Below, in pieces: positions 49,745 to 58,097 of a stretch of 64,000 nucleotides of DNA; the first letter of the stretch is position 1, and each line of letters starts with the position of its first letter. Location of the stretch: positions 124,001-188,000 of the forward strand of contig CAZFYX010000087.1 in the NCBI GenBank assembly GCA_964523885.1. Reading direction: 5' to 3'. This DNA is from SHXO01 sp964523885. Its GTDB lineage: Bacteria; Pseudomonadota; Gammaproteobacteria; Burkholderiales; SHXO01. The position numbers were made by a program, and so were the translations under genes. The notes under the pieces were generated by a model. The model was not told the DNA's origin and ran no database searches. It was given only the letters and a program-made list of their open reading frames with translations.

Positions 49745-50755
49745 ATGATCTCGCAATACTTCCGCTATCCGGCCGGCGTCGTCCCCAACACCGCGGCGCT
49801 CGCCTACACCCTCGGCGGCTACGCCGGGGGTGTGGCGCTGCTCACGGCAGAGCACTGGCTGCCCAACCTGCTAGGCGTGCTGCTCACCGCGCACACCCTC
49901 ATCTACGCCGCCTACTTCATCCATGAGTTCGCCCACCAGAGCATCTTCAAGAGCGCGGAGGCGAACAGCCGCTGGGGCGTGCTGATGAGCTGGATCGCGG
50001 GGAGCTGCTACGCCCCGTTCGCGGCCCTGCGCCGCAAGCACATGCGCCATCACCTCGACCGCGCGGATGTGCTCACCTTCGATTACAAGGCGTTCCTCAA
50101 GCGCTCGCCCGGCTGGGTCCGCGGGCTGGTGGTGGCCATGGAGTGGGCCTACGTGCCGGCGGTCGAGTTCATCATGCACGGCTATGTGGTGCTGCTGCCC
50201 TTCCTCAAGCCCGAGCGGCGCAGCGAGCGCGGCCGCGTGCTGGGCGTGCTGGCGGTACGCATCGCGCTGTTCGGCCTGCTGGCGTGGATCGCGGTGAAGG
50301 CCGTGCTGCTGTACCTGGTCGCCTACATGATCATGCTGCACGTGCTGCGCTTCACCGATGCGTACCAGCACACCTACGATGCCTTCGCCGTGCTGGAAAG
50401 CGGCGACGTCCCCGACGACAAGGTCCGCGACCGCGAGTACGAGCAGAAGAACACCTACTCCAACGTGGTGTCGGTGGCACATCCCTGGCTCAACCTGCTG
50501 CTGCTCAACTTCAGCTACCACAACGCCCACCACGAGCGCCCGATCGAGCCGTGGTACCGGCTGCCGAAGCTGCACGCGCAGCTGTTCCCCGGCGAATACG
50601 TGCAGGTGCTGCCCATGGCCACGCTGCTGAGGGGCTATCTCCGGGACCGGGTGGCACGGGTCGTGTCGGACGACTACGGCAGCGTCGGCGAGGGCCGCAA
50701 CAAGGCGGACACGTTCCTCGGCGCGGCCGGTGTGTCCTTCCTGACCGCCGTATAG
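49745..50755 (+). CDS. Fatty-acid-desaturase-like membrane di-iron enzyme, copy 1
   Basis: A 336-residue membrane protein with the three histidine boxes of the membrane desaturase/hydroxylase superfamily: HEFAH (60-64), HMRHH (99-103) and HNAHH (259-263), all intact, with hydrophobic segments between. These His residues bind a di-iron centre that uses O2 to desaturate or hydroxylate a substrate. It begins 40 bp after the guanidine-riboswitch-controlled binding-protein gene, and a homologue follows immediately. Database naming as fatty acid desaturase gives no certain substrate; hydroxylation of another hydrophobic or nitrogen compound is possible. Confidence 0.85.
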   Translation: MISQYFRYPAGVVPNTAALAYTLGGYAGGVALLTAEHWLPNLLGVLLTAHTLIYAAYFIHEFAHQSIFKSAEANSRWGVLMSWIAGSCYAPFAALRRKHMRHHLDRADVLTFDYKAFLKRSPGWVRGLVVAMEWAYVPAVEFIMHGYVVLLPFLKPERRSERGRVLGVLAVRIALFGLLAWIAVKAVLLYLVAYMIMLHVLRFTDAYQHTYDAFAVLESGDVPDDKVRDREYEQKNTYSNVVSVAHPWLNLLLLNFSYHNAHHERPIEPWYRLPKLHAQLFPGEYVQVLPMATLLRGYLRDRVARVVSDDYGSVGEGRNKADTFLGAAGVSFLTAV

Positions 50756-50767
50756 GCACTGCCCCGC

Positions 50768-51799
50768 ATGAGCTCGAGCGCAAGCGAAGTGCTCCCGCGC
50801 GGCCTCTGGCGCGAAGCGGCGGGCGCAATCCCCAACAGCCTGGCGCTGGGCTACGCCGTGGCCGGCTACGTCGCGGGCTTCTTCCTGATGGCGTCAGGCT
50901 CGGCCCTGCTCAACGTGGCCGGCGTGCTGCTCACCGCCCACGCGATGGTGATCGCCGCCTACCTGATCCACGAGGCCGCGCACTACACCCTCTTCGCGCG
51001 CCCGGCCCACAACCTGCTGGCCGGCGAGCTGATGAACTTCATCGCCGGCAGCGCATACGTGTCGTTCGAGCGCATCCGCCACCTCCACCTGCGCCACCAC
51101 CGCGACCGCGCGGACGTCACCTGCTTCGACTACAAGGCGTTCCTGAAGCGCCGCCCGCGGCTCACGAGGCTCGCCTACGCGCTGGAGTGGGCGCACGTCC
51201 CGGCCATCGAGATCATCATGCACCTGCAGGTGATCGTGCGGCCCTTCGTGGAGCCGGGGCAGCGCAAACACCGCAGGCGCGTCGCGACGGTGCTGTCGAT
51301 CCGCGTCGCCCTGCTCGCCGCGATCGCCCTGATCTCGCCCCAGGCCGTCCTGCTCTACTTCGTGGCCTACGGACTGCTGCTTGCCACCCTGAACTTCTTC
51401 GATGCGTTCCACCACACCTTCGACCAGTACTTCGTCGATGCCGACACGCCGGTGCCGATGAACGGCCGTGACCGTGCCTTCGAGCAGGCCAACACCTATT
51501 CCAACGTGCTCTCCGGCCGCTGGCCGGTGCTCAACCTGCTGACGCTGAACTTCGGTTATCACAACGCGCATCACGAACGGGCCGCGGTGCCCTGGTACCG
51601 CCTGCCCGCGCTGCACCGCGAGCTGTTCGCCGACAGCCCGCGCGAGCTGATGGCGCTGCCCGAGCTGCTCCGGACCTTCCACCGCAACCGGCTGCGCCGG
51701 GTGCTGGACGATGACTACGGCTACGTCGGTGCGCCGGGCGCTGGTCGCGCGGACACGTTCATCGGCGCACACGGCGTATCCTTCCTGACCGTCGTCTGA
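50768..51799 (+). CDS. Fatty-acid-desaturase-like membrane di-iron enzyme, copy 2
   Basis: A 343-residue paralogue of the preceding protein. Boxes: HEAAH (68-72), HLRHH in the next helix pair, and HNAHH near the C-terminus. The two proteins share their N-terminal GVLLTAH pattern, the DRADV(L/T)xFDYKAFLKR segment after box 2, the phrase NTYSNV, and the C-terminal ADTFIGAHGVSFLT / ADTFLGAAGVSFLT ending, so they arose by duplication. Encoded 12 bp after copy 1. Two different subunits or two successive reactions are both possible. Confidence 0.85.
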   Translation: MSSSASEVLPRGLWREAAGAIPNSLALGYAVAGYVAGFFLMASGSALLNVAGVLLTAHAMVIAAYLIHEAAHYTLFARPAHNLLAGELMNFIAGSAYVSFERIRHLHLRHHRDRADVTCFDYKAFLKRRPRLTRLAYALEWAHVPAIEIIMHLQVIVRPFVEPGQRKHRRRVATVLSIRVALLAAIALISPQAVLLYFVAYGLLLATLNFFDAFHHTFDQYFVDADTPVPMNGRDRAFEQANTYSNVLSGRWPVLNLLTLNFGYHNAHHERAAVPWYRLPALHRELFADSPRELMALPELLRTFHRNRLRRVLDDDYGYVGAPGAGRADTFIGAHGVSFLTVV

Positions 51800-51814
51800 C
51801 AGTCAGCCCCCGCC

Positions 51815-52564
51815 ATGCCCCTGAATCCGACGCCGCTCGCCGGACGCGTGGCCCTCGTGACCGGCGCTGCGACCGGCATCGGCCGGGCCATCGCCCTGCG
51901 CCTCGCGGACGCAGGCGCACGGGTCGCGCTGAATCACCTCGGCCAGCAGCCGGCCGCTGAGGAGACCGCGGCCCGCGCCCCCTCGATGCTCCCCGTCGAG
52001 GCGGACGTGCGCAGCAGCGAACAGGTCGCCGCGATGGCGCGGAAGGTGGAGCAGTCCCTCGGCCCCATCGACATCCTGGTCAACAACGCCGGCGTCATCC
52101 TGGAAAAGCCATTCCTGGATCTGACCGAGGCGGACTGGGACTTCGTCGTCGACACCGACCTCAAGGCGCACTTCATCACCTGCCGCGCGGTGCTGCCCGG
52201 CATGGTCGGGCGCGGGCGGGGCACCATCATCAACGTCGCCTCCGAACTGGGCTATCTCGGGCGCGAGCTGTACGTGCCCTACTGCGCGGCGAAGGCGGGC
52301 GTGATCGGGCTGACGCGCTCGCTCGCACGCGAGTTCGCGCCTGCGATCCGGGTGAACGCCATCGCCCCCGGCCCCGTGGATACCCCCATGCTTTCGCTGG
52401 AGAACATGAGCCCCCTGGTGCTCGAGCGCGAGCGGGCGATCCCCGCGCAGCGCGTCGGACGCCCCGAGGAGATCGCCGCGACCGCCCTGTTCCTCGCCTC
52501 CGACGAGGCCAGCTTCTTCTATGGCCAGGTGCTGGGGGCCAACGGCGGCGCGTTCATGGCATGA
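51815..52564 (+). CDS. SDR-family oxidoreductase in the guanidine cluster
   Basis: A 249-residue short-chain dehydrogenase: TGAATGIGRA nucleotide motif, LVNNAGVILEKPFLDLTEADW, Ser in NVASELG, and catalytic YCAAKAGV. The closest resemblance is to FabG-like reductases acting on hydroxyl/keto groups. It starts 15 bp after the second desaturase-like gene and overlaps the EamA start (ATGA). In this cluster it might process a hydroxylated product of the di-iron enzymes, which is inference from order only. Confidence 0.9.
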   Translation: MPLNPTPLAGRVALVTGAATGIGRAIALRLADAGARVALNHLGQQPAAEETAARAPSMLPVEADVRSSEQVAAMARKVEQSLGPIDILVNNAGVILEKPFLDLTEADWDFVVDTDLKAHFITCRAVLPGMVGRGRGTIINVASELGYLGRELYVPYCAAKAGVIGLTRSLAREFAPAIRVNAIAPGPVDTPMLSLENMSPLVLERERAIPAQRVGRPEEIAATALFLASDEASFFYGQVLGANGGAFMA

Positions 52565-53451
52565 GCGACATTCGCACCGAGCGTCTCGCTGTCCTGTCGC
52601 TGCTGGTGAGCGGCCTGATCTGGGGACTGGCGTGGATCCCGCTCAAGTACTTCGGCGCCCAGGGCATCGGCGGGGTGGCCCTGACCCTGTCCACCTACGG
52701 CGTGGTGGGCTTGTTCGCGCTGCCCTTCATCCTGATGCAGCGGGCCGCGTGGCGCCCGCAGGCGCGCGTGCTGCTGCTCGCCGGCCTGCTCGGCGGCATC
52801 GCCAACAACTGCTTCATCACCGGCCTGATGTACGGCGAGGTGGTGCGGGTGATGCTGCTCTTCTACCTCGCGCCGGTATGGGGCGTGCTCGGCGGCAGCC
52901 TGTTCCTGGGCGAGCGCATCACGCCGGCCCGGGGCGGCGCCATGCTCCTGGCCGTTGCGGGCGCGTTCCTGGTGGTGGGCGGTCCGCGCGCGCTGCAACA
53001 GCCGCCCAACGTTGCGGACCTGCTGGGGCTGGGCGCGGGCATGTTCTACGCGCTCACCAACGTCGCGATGCGCGCCGGCGCGCGCATCCCGCTCGCTTCC
53101 AAGTCACTCGCCGTGTTCACCGGCAGCGGCCTGGTGTCGCTGCTGTTGTTCCCGTTCGTCGGCCATTCGTTCCCGCACTCCATCGATCTGCTGCTCGTGG
53201 TGCTGCTGCTCGCCTTCGGCGGCCTCTGGCTCACCAGTGCGATGTGGACCACGATGTACGGCGTCACCCATCTCGAGGCCGGCCGCTCCTCGGTCCTGCT
53301 CGTGTTCGAGCTCGTCGCCGCGGTGGTGTCGGCCATGGTCATCGGCGGCGAGCGGCTCGACGGCGTCGAGTGGCTCGGCGCCGCCTGCATCACCGGCGCG
53401 GCGCTGATCGAAGCGCGCGCCGGTGCAACCCCACAGGAGAACCCCGCATGA
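52561..53451 (+). CDS. EamA/DMT-superfamily permease
   Basis: A 296-residue protein with about ten hydrophobic segments and two EamA repeats: LLVSGLIWGLAWIPLKYF and ALTNVAMRAGARIPL..., with the second-half motif SSVLLVFELVAAVVSAM. EamA proteins move small metabolites such as amino acids or drug-like amines, usually outward. It overlaps its upstream neighbour by 4 bp, and its stop overlaps the creatininase start (ATGA), which makes it part of the same operon. Substrate unknown; a guanidino compound or its product is a reasonable guess. Confidence 0.88.
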   Translation: MSDIRTERLAVLSLLVSGLIWGLAWIPLKYFGAQGIGGVALTLSTYGVVGLFALPFILMQRAAWRPQARVLLLAGLLGGIANNCFITGLMYGEVVRVMLLFYLAPVWGVLGGSLFLGERITPARGGAMLLAVAGAFLVVGGPRALQQPPNVADLLGLGAGMFYALTNVAMRAGARIPLASKSLAVFTGSGLVSLLLFPFVGHSFPHSIDLLLVVLLLAFGGLWLTSAMWTTMYGVTHLEAGRSSVLLVFELVAAVVSAMVIGGERLDGVEWLGAACITGAALIEARAGATPQENPA

Positions 53452-54209
53452 GGGAAGTCGCGATGGACCGTCTGAGCTGGGTGGAGTACCAGGCTCGCGT
53501 GCGCGAGGAGCATGCGCCGGTATTCCTGCCGGTCGGCGCAACCGAGCAGCACGGGCCGCACCTGCCGTTGGGAACCGACGCCATGCTCGCCGGTGCGGTG
53601 TCGCGCGACGTCGCCGACGCCGTGAACGGACTGGTCGCCCCCACGCTGTGCTACGGCTACAAGTCGCAGCCCAAGTGCGGCGGCGGCCAGCACTTCGGCG
53701 GCACCACCAGCCTGGACGCGTCCACGCTGATCGGCCACGTGCGCGACACCGTGCGCGAGTTCGTGCGCCACGGGGCGAGGAAGCTGGTGGTCGTGAACGG
53801 CCACTACGAGAACCAGTGGTTCCTGATCGAGGGCATCGACCTCGCCATGCGCGAGGTGCGTGGCTCGGGCGTCGAGATCATGCGGCTGGAGTACTGGGAC
53901 TTCTTCACCGCGCCGACGCTGGCGAGGATCTTCCCCGAAGGCTTCCCCGGCTATGCGCTCGAGCATGCGGCGGTGCTGGAGACGTCGATGATGCTGCACT
54001 ACCACCCGGGTCTCGTGCGCCTCGATCTCATTCCGACCGACGGACCGGCGGACTTCCCGCCGTACGACGTGTATCCGACCCGCACGCAGTGGGTGCCGCC
54101 CTCCGGCGTGCTGTCCTCGGCGAAGACCGCTGACCGGGCCAAGGGCGAGCTGATGGCGGTCGAGCTCACGCGCGAGATCTCCGCTGCCGTGCGCAAGGAG
54201 CTCGGATGA
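53448..54209 (+). CDS. crnA: Creatininase (creatinine amidohydrolase)
   Basis: A 253-residue protein very close to Pseudomonas putida creatininase as I recall it: WVEYQARV, PVGATEQHGPHLPLGTDAML, YGYKSQPKCGGGQHFGGTTS, HGARKLVVVNGHYENQWF, PEGFPGYALEHAAVLETSMM, FPPYDVYP and LSSAKTADRAKGEL. The metal ligands fit one by one: Glu33, His35, Asp44, His119 and Glu121 here against Glu34, His36, Asp45, His120 and Glu122 there. Creatininase opens creatinine to creatine, a guanidino acid. No creatinase or sarcosine oxidase is in the window. Overlaps the EamA gene by 4 bp. Confidence 0.9.
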   Translation: MREVAMDRLSWVEYQARVREEHAPVFLPVGATEQHGPHLPLGTDAMLAGAVSRDVADAVNGLVAPTLCYGYKSQPKCGGGQHFGGTTSLDASTLIGHVRDTVREFVRHGARKLVVVNGHYENQWFLIEGIDLAMREVRGSGVEIMRLEYWDFFTAPTLARIFPEGFPGYALEHAAVLETSMMLHYHPGLVRLDLIPTDGPADFPPYDVYPTRTQWVPPSGVLSSAKTADRAKGELMAVELTREISAAVRKELG

Positions 54210-54847
54210 CGGCGCTCGATCCGCGCCGGACCGCACTGCTGGTGATCGACATGCAGCGCGACTTCCTGCATCCGGACGGCTACGCCGCGCGCACGGGCAT
54301 GGACATCGAGCCGCTGCGCGCCGCGATCGAGCCGGTCCGCGTGGTGCTAGAGGCCGCGCGCCGCGCCGGCCTGACCGTCGTCCACACGCGGGAGGGTCAC
54401 CTCCCCGACCTGTCGGACTGCCCGCCGTACAAGCTCGAGCGCAGCCGCCGCGCAGGCGCCGAGATCGGGTCGGCCGGCCCGATGGGGCGCCTGCTGGTGC
54501 GCGGCGAGCGTGGCCACGATTTCATCGATGCGCTGCAGCCGCGCGCAGGCGAAATCGTGATCGACAAGCCCGGCTACAGCGCTTTCGAGGCGACGTCGCT
54601 CGCGCCGGCCCTCACCACGCGCGGCATCGATGCCCTGCTCATCACCGGGATCACCACCGAGGTATGCGTGAGCTCCACCCTGCGCGCGGCGGTGGACCGC
54701 GGTTACCGCTGCTTCACGGTGTCCGACGCATGCGCGTCGGCCGACCGCGCGCTGCACGAGGCCGCGCTGCGCATGATCGGCGTCGAGGGCGGAATCTTCG
54801 GAGAGGTCTGCACCGCGGGCGAGATCGCCCGGGTGCTGGCAACATGA
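54206..54847 (+). CDS. Cysteine hydrolase of the isochorismatase superfamily, biuret-hydrolase-like
   Basis: A 213-residue protein with the catalytic triad of the family: Asp15 (VIDMQRDF), Lys121 (VIDKPGYSAF) and Cys154 (TTEVCVSST). The segments HTREGHLPDLSDCPPYK, GRLLVRGERGHDFID and LITGITTEVC match biuret amidohydrolases (BiuH) and the related guanylurea hydrolase more closely than isochorismatases. N-carbamoylsarcosine amidase, which ends one creatinine pathway, is in the same superfamily. So the likely substrates are amide or urea bonds of ureido/guanidino compounds. It overlaps the creatininase by 4 bp. Confidence 0.82.
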   Translation: MTALDPRRTALLVIDMQRDFLHPDGYAARTGMDIEPLRAAIEPVRVVLEAARRAGLTVVHTREGHLPDLSDCPPYKLERSRRAGAEIGSAGPMGRLLVRGERGHDFIDALQPRAGEIVIDKPGYSAFEATSLAPALTTRGIDALLITGITTEVCVSSTLRAAVDRGYRCFTVSDACASADRALHEAALRMIGVEGGIFGEVCTAGEIARVLAT

Positions 54848-54851
54848 CGGG

Positions 54852-55634
54852 ATGAGCCAGGTCCTGAGGCTGTGGCCGCTGCTGACGGCCACCCACCGCT
54901 ACGAGAAGACGCTGTCCACCCGCGGGCGCGGCGCGGGGCAGATCATCGAGGCGCCGATCCTCGCCTACCTGATCGAGACCCGCAACGGCCGCATCCTCTA
55001 CGACGTCGGCTGCGACTACGCCAAGATCGCCGACCCGGCGCTGCGCGCGCGGTACTTCGATCCCGCGGTGTTCGAGTTCGGCGCGCCCGACATGGACGAG
55101 AGCCAGCGCCTCCCCCATCACCTCGCGCGGATGGGACTGACGCCCGCCGACGTGGACGTGGTGTTCCTCGGCCACATGCACTTCGACCACGCGGGCGGCC
55201 TGTGCGACGTCGCGGGGTGCGAGGTGCACGTCCAGCGTGCCGAGATGGAGGCGGCGCGCAGCGGCAGGAGTCCGGGCTACTTCCCGGCCGATTTCACCGG
55301 CGACTACCGCTTCAGCCTGAGGCAGGGCGAGTACGACCTGGTGCCGGGCGTGCGCGCCGTGGACAGCGCCGGCCATACGCCGGGACACATGTCGATGTTC
55401 ATCGAGCTGCCCCAGGGGCCGCCGGTGATCCTGTGCGGGGATGCCGCCGACCTCACCGAGAACCTGGACGACGAGGTCGCGCCCGGGCTGTGCTGGGAAG
55501 AGCGCGAGGACCTGGCAGTCGCCAGCATCCGCAAGCTCAAGCGCATCGCCGCAGAGGAAGGCGCGCACTTGTGGCCCAATCACGACATGGCCTTCTTCCG
55601 CACGCTGCCGCAGTTCCCGGCATTTCACGAATAG
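54852..55634 (+). CDS. Metallo-beta-lactamase-fold hydrolase, lactonase-like
   Basis: A 260-residue hydrolase with the metal-binding motif HMHFDH (VFLGHMHFDHAGG), a further His in GHTPGHMS, Asp in LCGDAADL, and His in LWPNHDMAFF. The overall layout with a long N-terminal strand (AYLIETRNGRILYDVGCDY) is of the AHL-lactonase/BlcC type. The family opens gamma-lactones and acyl-homoserine lactones; other esters are possible. Five bases separate it from the cysteine hydrolase, so it closes this operon. Substrate within the cluster is unknown. Confidence 0.88.
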   Translation: MSQVLRLWPLLTATHRYEKTLSTRGRGAGQIIEAPILAYLIETRNGRILYDVGCDYAKIADPALRARYFDPAVFEFGAPDMDESQRLPHHLARMGLTPADVDVVFLGHMHFDHAGGLCDVAGCEVHVQRAEMEAARSGRSPGYFPADFTGDYRFSLRQGEYDLVPGVRAVDSAGHTPGHMSMFIELPQGPPVILCGDAADLTENLDDEVAPGLCWEEREDLAVASIRKLKRIAAEEGAHLWPNHDMAFFRTLPQFPAFHE

Positions 55635-55752
55635 TGCACGTTGGCGCAGGGCCGCGGGTTGCACGTCACCGGCCCCTTGGCTATCTTGTCGCCCTTTCAG
55701 CGCAACCGCGCTCGACCCACGCCGAGGCCACGCGTTGTCCCAACCCTCACGA

Positions 55753-56526
55753 ATGCCGGAACGCTACCTGGGCGTCTGGCAGCGCCTGATCCTGCAGACC
55801 GATCTGCAGCCCTGCGACATCACCACCCAGGCGTTCTGGCTGCAGACCACATCCTGGCACGCCGACCTGCGGATCCCGGTGAACCGGCCGGACTTCTCCG
55901 GCATCACCGGCCTGCAGCAATGCAGCAGGGCGCAGCTGGACTGGCTCGCCGCGCAGCAGGGGTTCGCCGGCATCACCCACGTGCAGGAGAGCACCTGCCA
56001 GTGGCAGCGGCATGCGGACTTCCAGCCGCCCACCGGGCTGCGCGACATCGGCCACATGGTGTTCCTGCGACCCGACCTCGCAGTGGAGACCGGCGTCGAG
56101 TCGCGCTATCTCGAGGTCTGGCAGAAGCTGCCCGACAGCACCGGTGCCGAGGCGGTGCTGCAGCGGCTGGTGGCGGGAGTCGAGCAGCCGGAGTGGTACC
56201 TGGTCTCGGGGCAGTACTTCATGCACGTGCGCGGCCGTGCCGAGGAACTGGATGCGGCTGCATCGCTGCTCTCGTTCGCGCAGCGGGAGAAGGTCGGGGA
56301 CGGGCGCATGCGCGAGCTGGTGGACTTCGAGATCAGCTTCGGCCGGCGCGCCGCGCACGCCTGGCGCATCCAGCTCTCGACCCTGCCGTTCCTCGAGGGA
56401 GCAATCGCGCTCAACCCCGCCGAGCTCGCTGCGCCGGTCAAGGATGTGGTACGCATCGGCGGCGAGAACCCGAGCGAATGGCGCGTGCACGAGTGGACCT
56501 TGCGCACCCGGCGCAAGCCGCGCTGA
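55753..56526 (+). CDS. Conserved hypothetical protein
   Basis: A 257-residue protein starting MPERYLGVWQRLILQTDLQP. Motifs such as TQAFWLQTTSWHADLRIPVNRPDF, GFAGITHVQESTCQWQRHADFQP and WYLVSGQYFMHVRGR are conserved in proteins I recall as uncharacterised in proteobacteria. It looks like a soluble alpha/beta protein without membrane segment or signal. The frame is open further upstream but the chosen ATG follows the pattern of the family. It lies 118 bp after the lactonase-like gene, so co-transcription is uncertain. Confidence 0.78.
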   Translation: MPERYLGVWQRLILQTDLQPCDITTQAFWLQTTSWHADLRIPVNRPDFSGITGLQQCSRAQLDWLAAQQGFAGITHVQESTCQWQRHADFQPPTGLRDIGHMVFLRPDLAVETGVESRYLEVWQKLPDSTGAEAVLQRLVAGVEQPEWYLVSGQYFMHVRGRAEELDAAASLLSFAQREKVGDGRMRELVDFEISFGRRAAHAWRIQLSTLPFLEGAIALNPAELAAPVKDVVRIGGENPSEWRVHEWTLRTRRKPR

Positions 56527-56895
56527 GCGTGTGCGATCGAGGCAGGCCACCCGATCACTTCGACGAGGCCCTCGCCGTCCCCTTCCGGTCCCAGGCTTCG
56601 CCGTACGGCAGCCCGATGACCGCTGAATCCCTCGACTGTGCACCCAGACCGCCGCCCGGCGTGTGCGGGTCGGCGGGCGTCCGGATCATACCGGACGCAT
56701 GCGCGAGGCCGCGTCCGCCAGGAACCTTGACCTACATCAGTCTGGCTGCTGCACCGCCGCGTTAGCCTGCCCCAGGCGCATTGCAATGGCGCCCCGGGGA
56801 GATGGATCGGCATCACCCCGGGCTGAATTGCGCCCGCGCGGCATCGCGCGGACGACAGACCGCCGCCGACCGGCACGCAACCCGGTGAGAAGAAC
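56527..56895. other. Intergenic region with hairpin and FNR-like box
   Basis: No gene is apparent in these 369 bases. A perfect hairpin GCGTCCGG/CCGGACGC with a 6-base loop lies at 56677-56698 and may end the upstream gene; the FNR-like box at 56727-56740 probably belongs to the cytochrome gene. Confidence 0.55.
56727..56740 (+). promoter_or_regulatory. FNR/ANR-like box upstream of a cytochrome c gene
   Basis: TTGACCTACATCAG fits the FNR/ANR/Dnr-type consensus TTGAT-N4-ATCAA (TTGAC variant common), 156 bp ahead of the first possible cytochrome start. It suggests oxygen-limited control. Confidence 0.45.
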
Positions 56896-57597
56896 ATGAC
56901 GAACGATGGATCCACACTCGGCGCAGCTTCCGACGCCTCCCCAGCCTTGCGCGGCGCGGGAATGCGGAGCCGCGCGGCGGCCATGACAGCGGCCGTCGCC
57001 CTGGCAACGCTCGGCACGCTCGCGTCCGCGCAGACACCGCCCGACGAGACCAGTCGGCGCATCGCCGAGAGCCTGGCGGTGAACATGTGCTCGACCTGCC
57101 ATGGTCCGGGCGGGGTGAGCGCGGAACCGAAGGTGCCGCGCCTGGCGGGACAGCAGCGCGACTACCTGGAAGTGCAGCTGAAGGCGTTCCGCAGCAGGCA
57201 GCGCGGCGATCCCAATGCGCACGAGTTCATGTGGAGCATCGCCTCCACCCTGAACGACAACGTTGTCGCTGGGCTGGCCGACTATTACTCGAAGCAGCCG
57301 CCGGGGCCGGGGCGCACCAGCGGCCGCGATCCCGGGCAGATCGCCGCCGGCGAGGCGTTGTACCAGAAGGGCGACCGCGCGCGCGGCATCGCACCGTGTG
57401 CGGCCTGCCACGGCCCGAAGGCCGAAGGCATGTCGGTGTTCCCGCGCCTGGCCGGCCAGAACGCATACTACCTGGGCACGCAGATGCAGGCGATCCAGGA
57501 CAAGCTGCGCCAGTCCCCGGTCATGCACGGTGTGGTAAAGGAACTCACCCTGGACGACATCTACGTCCTGTCGTACTCCCTCGAGTCCCTCCCCTGA
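56896..57597 (+). CDS. Di-heme cytochrome c (c4-like)
   Basis: Up to 233 residues; an internal start at 56962 (MRSRAAAMTAAVALATLG) gives a typical signal peptide. Two heme c sites, CSTCH and CAACH, each opens a cytochrome c domain of about 90 residues, with LAGQQRDYLEVQLKAF and LAGQNAYYLGTQMQAI repeated in both halves and a Met ligand in NAHEFMWSI / SPVMHGVV. This is the two-domain cytochrome c4 arrangement, a periplasmic electron carrier to terminal oxidases. An FNR-like box lies upstream. Confidence 0.9.
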   Translation: MTNDGSTLGAASDASPALRGAGMRSRAAAMTAAVALATLGTLASAQTPPDETSRRIAESLAVNMCSTCHGPGGVSAEPKVPRLAGQQRDYLEVQLKAFRSRQRGDPNAHEFMWSIASTLNDNVVAGLADYYSKQPPGPGRTSGRDPGQIAAGEALYQKGDRARGIAPCAACHGPKAEGMSVFPRLAGQNAYYLGTQMQAIQDKLRQSPVMHGVVKELTLDDIYVLSYSLESLP

Positions 57598-57659
57598 CCG
57601 GCCGCGGCGCGCCGCGAGACGGCGCGCCGCGCTGGCGTCCTGCAACGGCCTCCGACGCT

Positions 57660-58097
57660 TCACAGCTCGCCGGCCGTGAGGTACCCGCGTTCCGCGTACG
57701 GGAAGCCGATCAGTTCGGTGTCGCGCGCGGGATCGTCGATCAGATAGGCCCTGATCTCGGCGATCCGCCCCGCGCGCAGCACGTACCACTCGCTGCCGCG
57801 CATCATCACCCGCCGGCCGGTATCCGGGGGTGTCCACAGGCAGCTCCACTCGCTCACCACTTCGACGCCACTGGCGATGACATGATCGATCGTCCAGCGC
57901 GGGTCGAGCATGCGCTGGTACTTGCGCCAGTGCCGGGCCAGGTGTTCCGCGCCGCGGATGGGCGCGAAGCGCTGCGGCAGGAAGTAGTGCACCACGTCGG
58001 GGGCCAGCGTGCCGAGCAGCACGTCGAGATCGCCAGAGTTGCATCCATCGAAGTAGCGGCGCACGACCTCGAGATTGCCCGTTTCGTCGGCGGTCAT
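57660..58097 (-). CDS. SnoaL-like (NTF2-fold) protein
   Basis: A 145-residue protein with the NTF2/SnoaL pattern: VVRRYFDGCNSGDLDVLLGTLAPDVVHYFLP at the start, GAEHLARHWRKYQR, and then WTIDHVIASGVEVVSEWSC and WYVLRAGRIAEIRAYL. Proteins of this fold are isomerases, hydratases or binding proteins; the active site cannot be assigned. It overlaps the GFA gene by 4 bp (ATGA), so the two are coupled. Convergent with the cytochrome gene. Confidence 0.88.
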   Translation of the reverse strand: MTADETGNLEVVRRYFDGCNSGDLDVLLGTLAPDVVHYFLPQRFAPIRGAEHLARHWRKYQRMLDPRWTIDHVIASGVEVVSEWSCLWTPPDTGRRVMMRGSEWYVLRAGRIAEIRAYLIDDPARDTELIGFPYAERGYLTAGEL

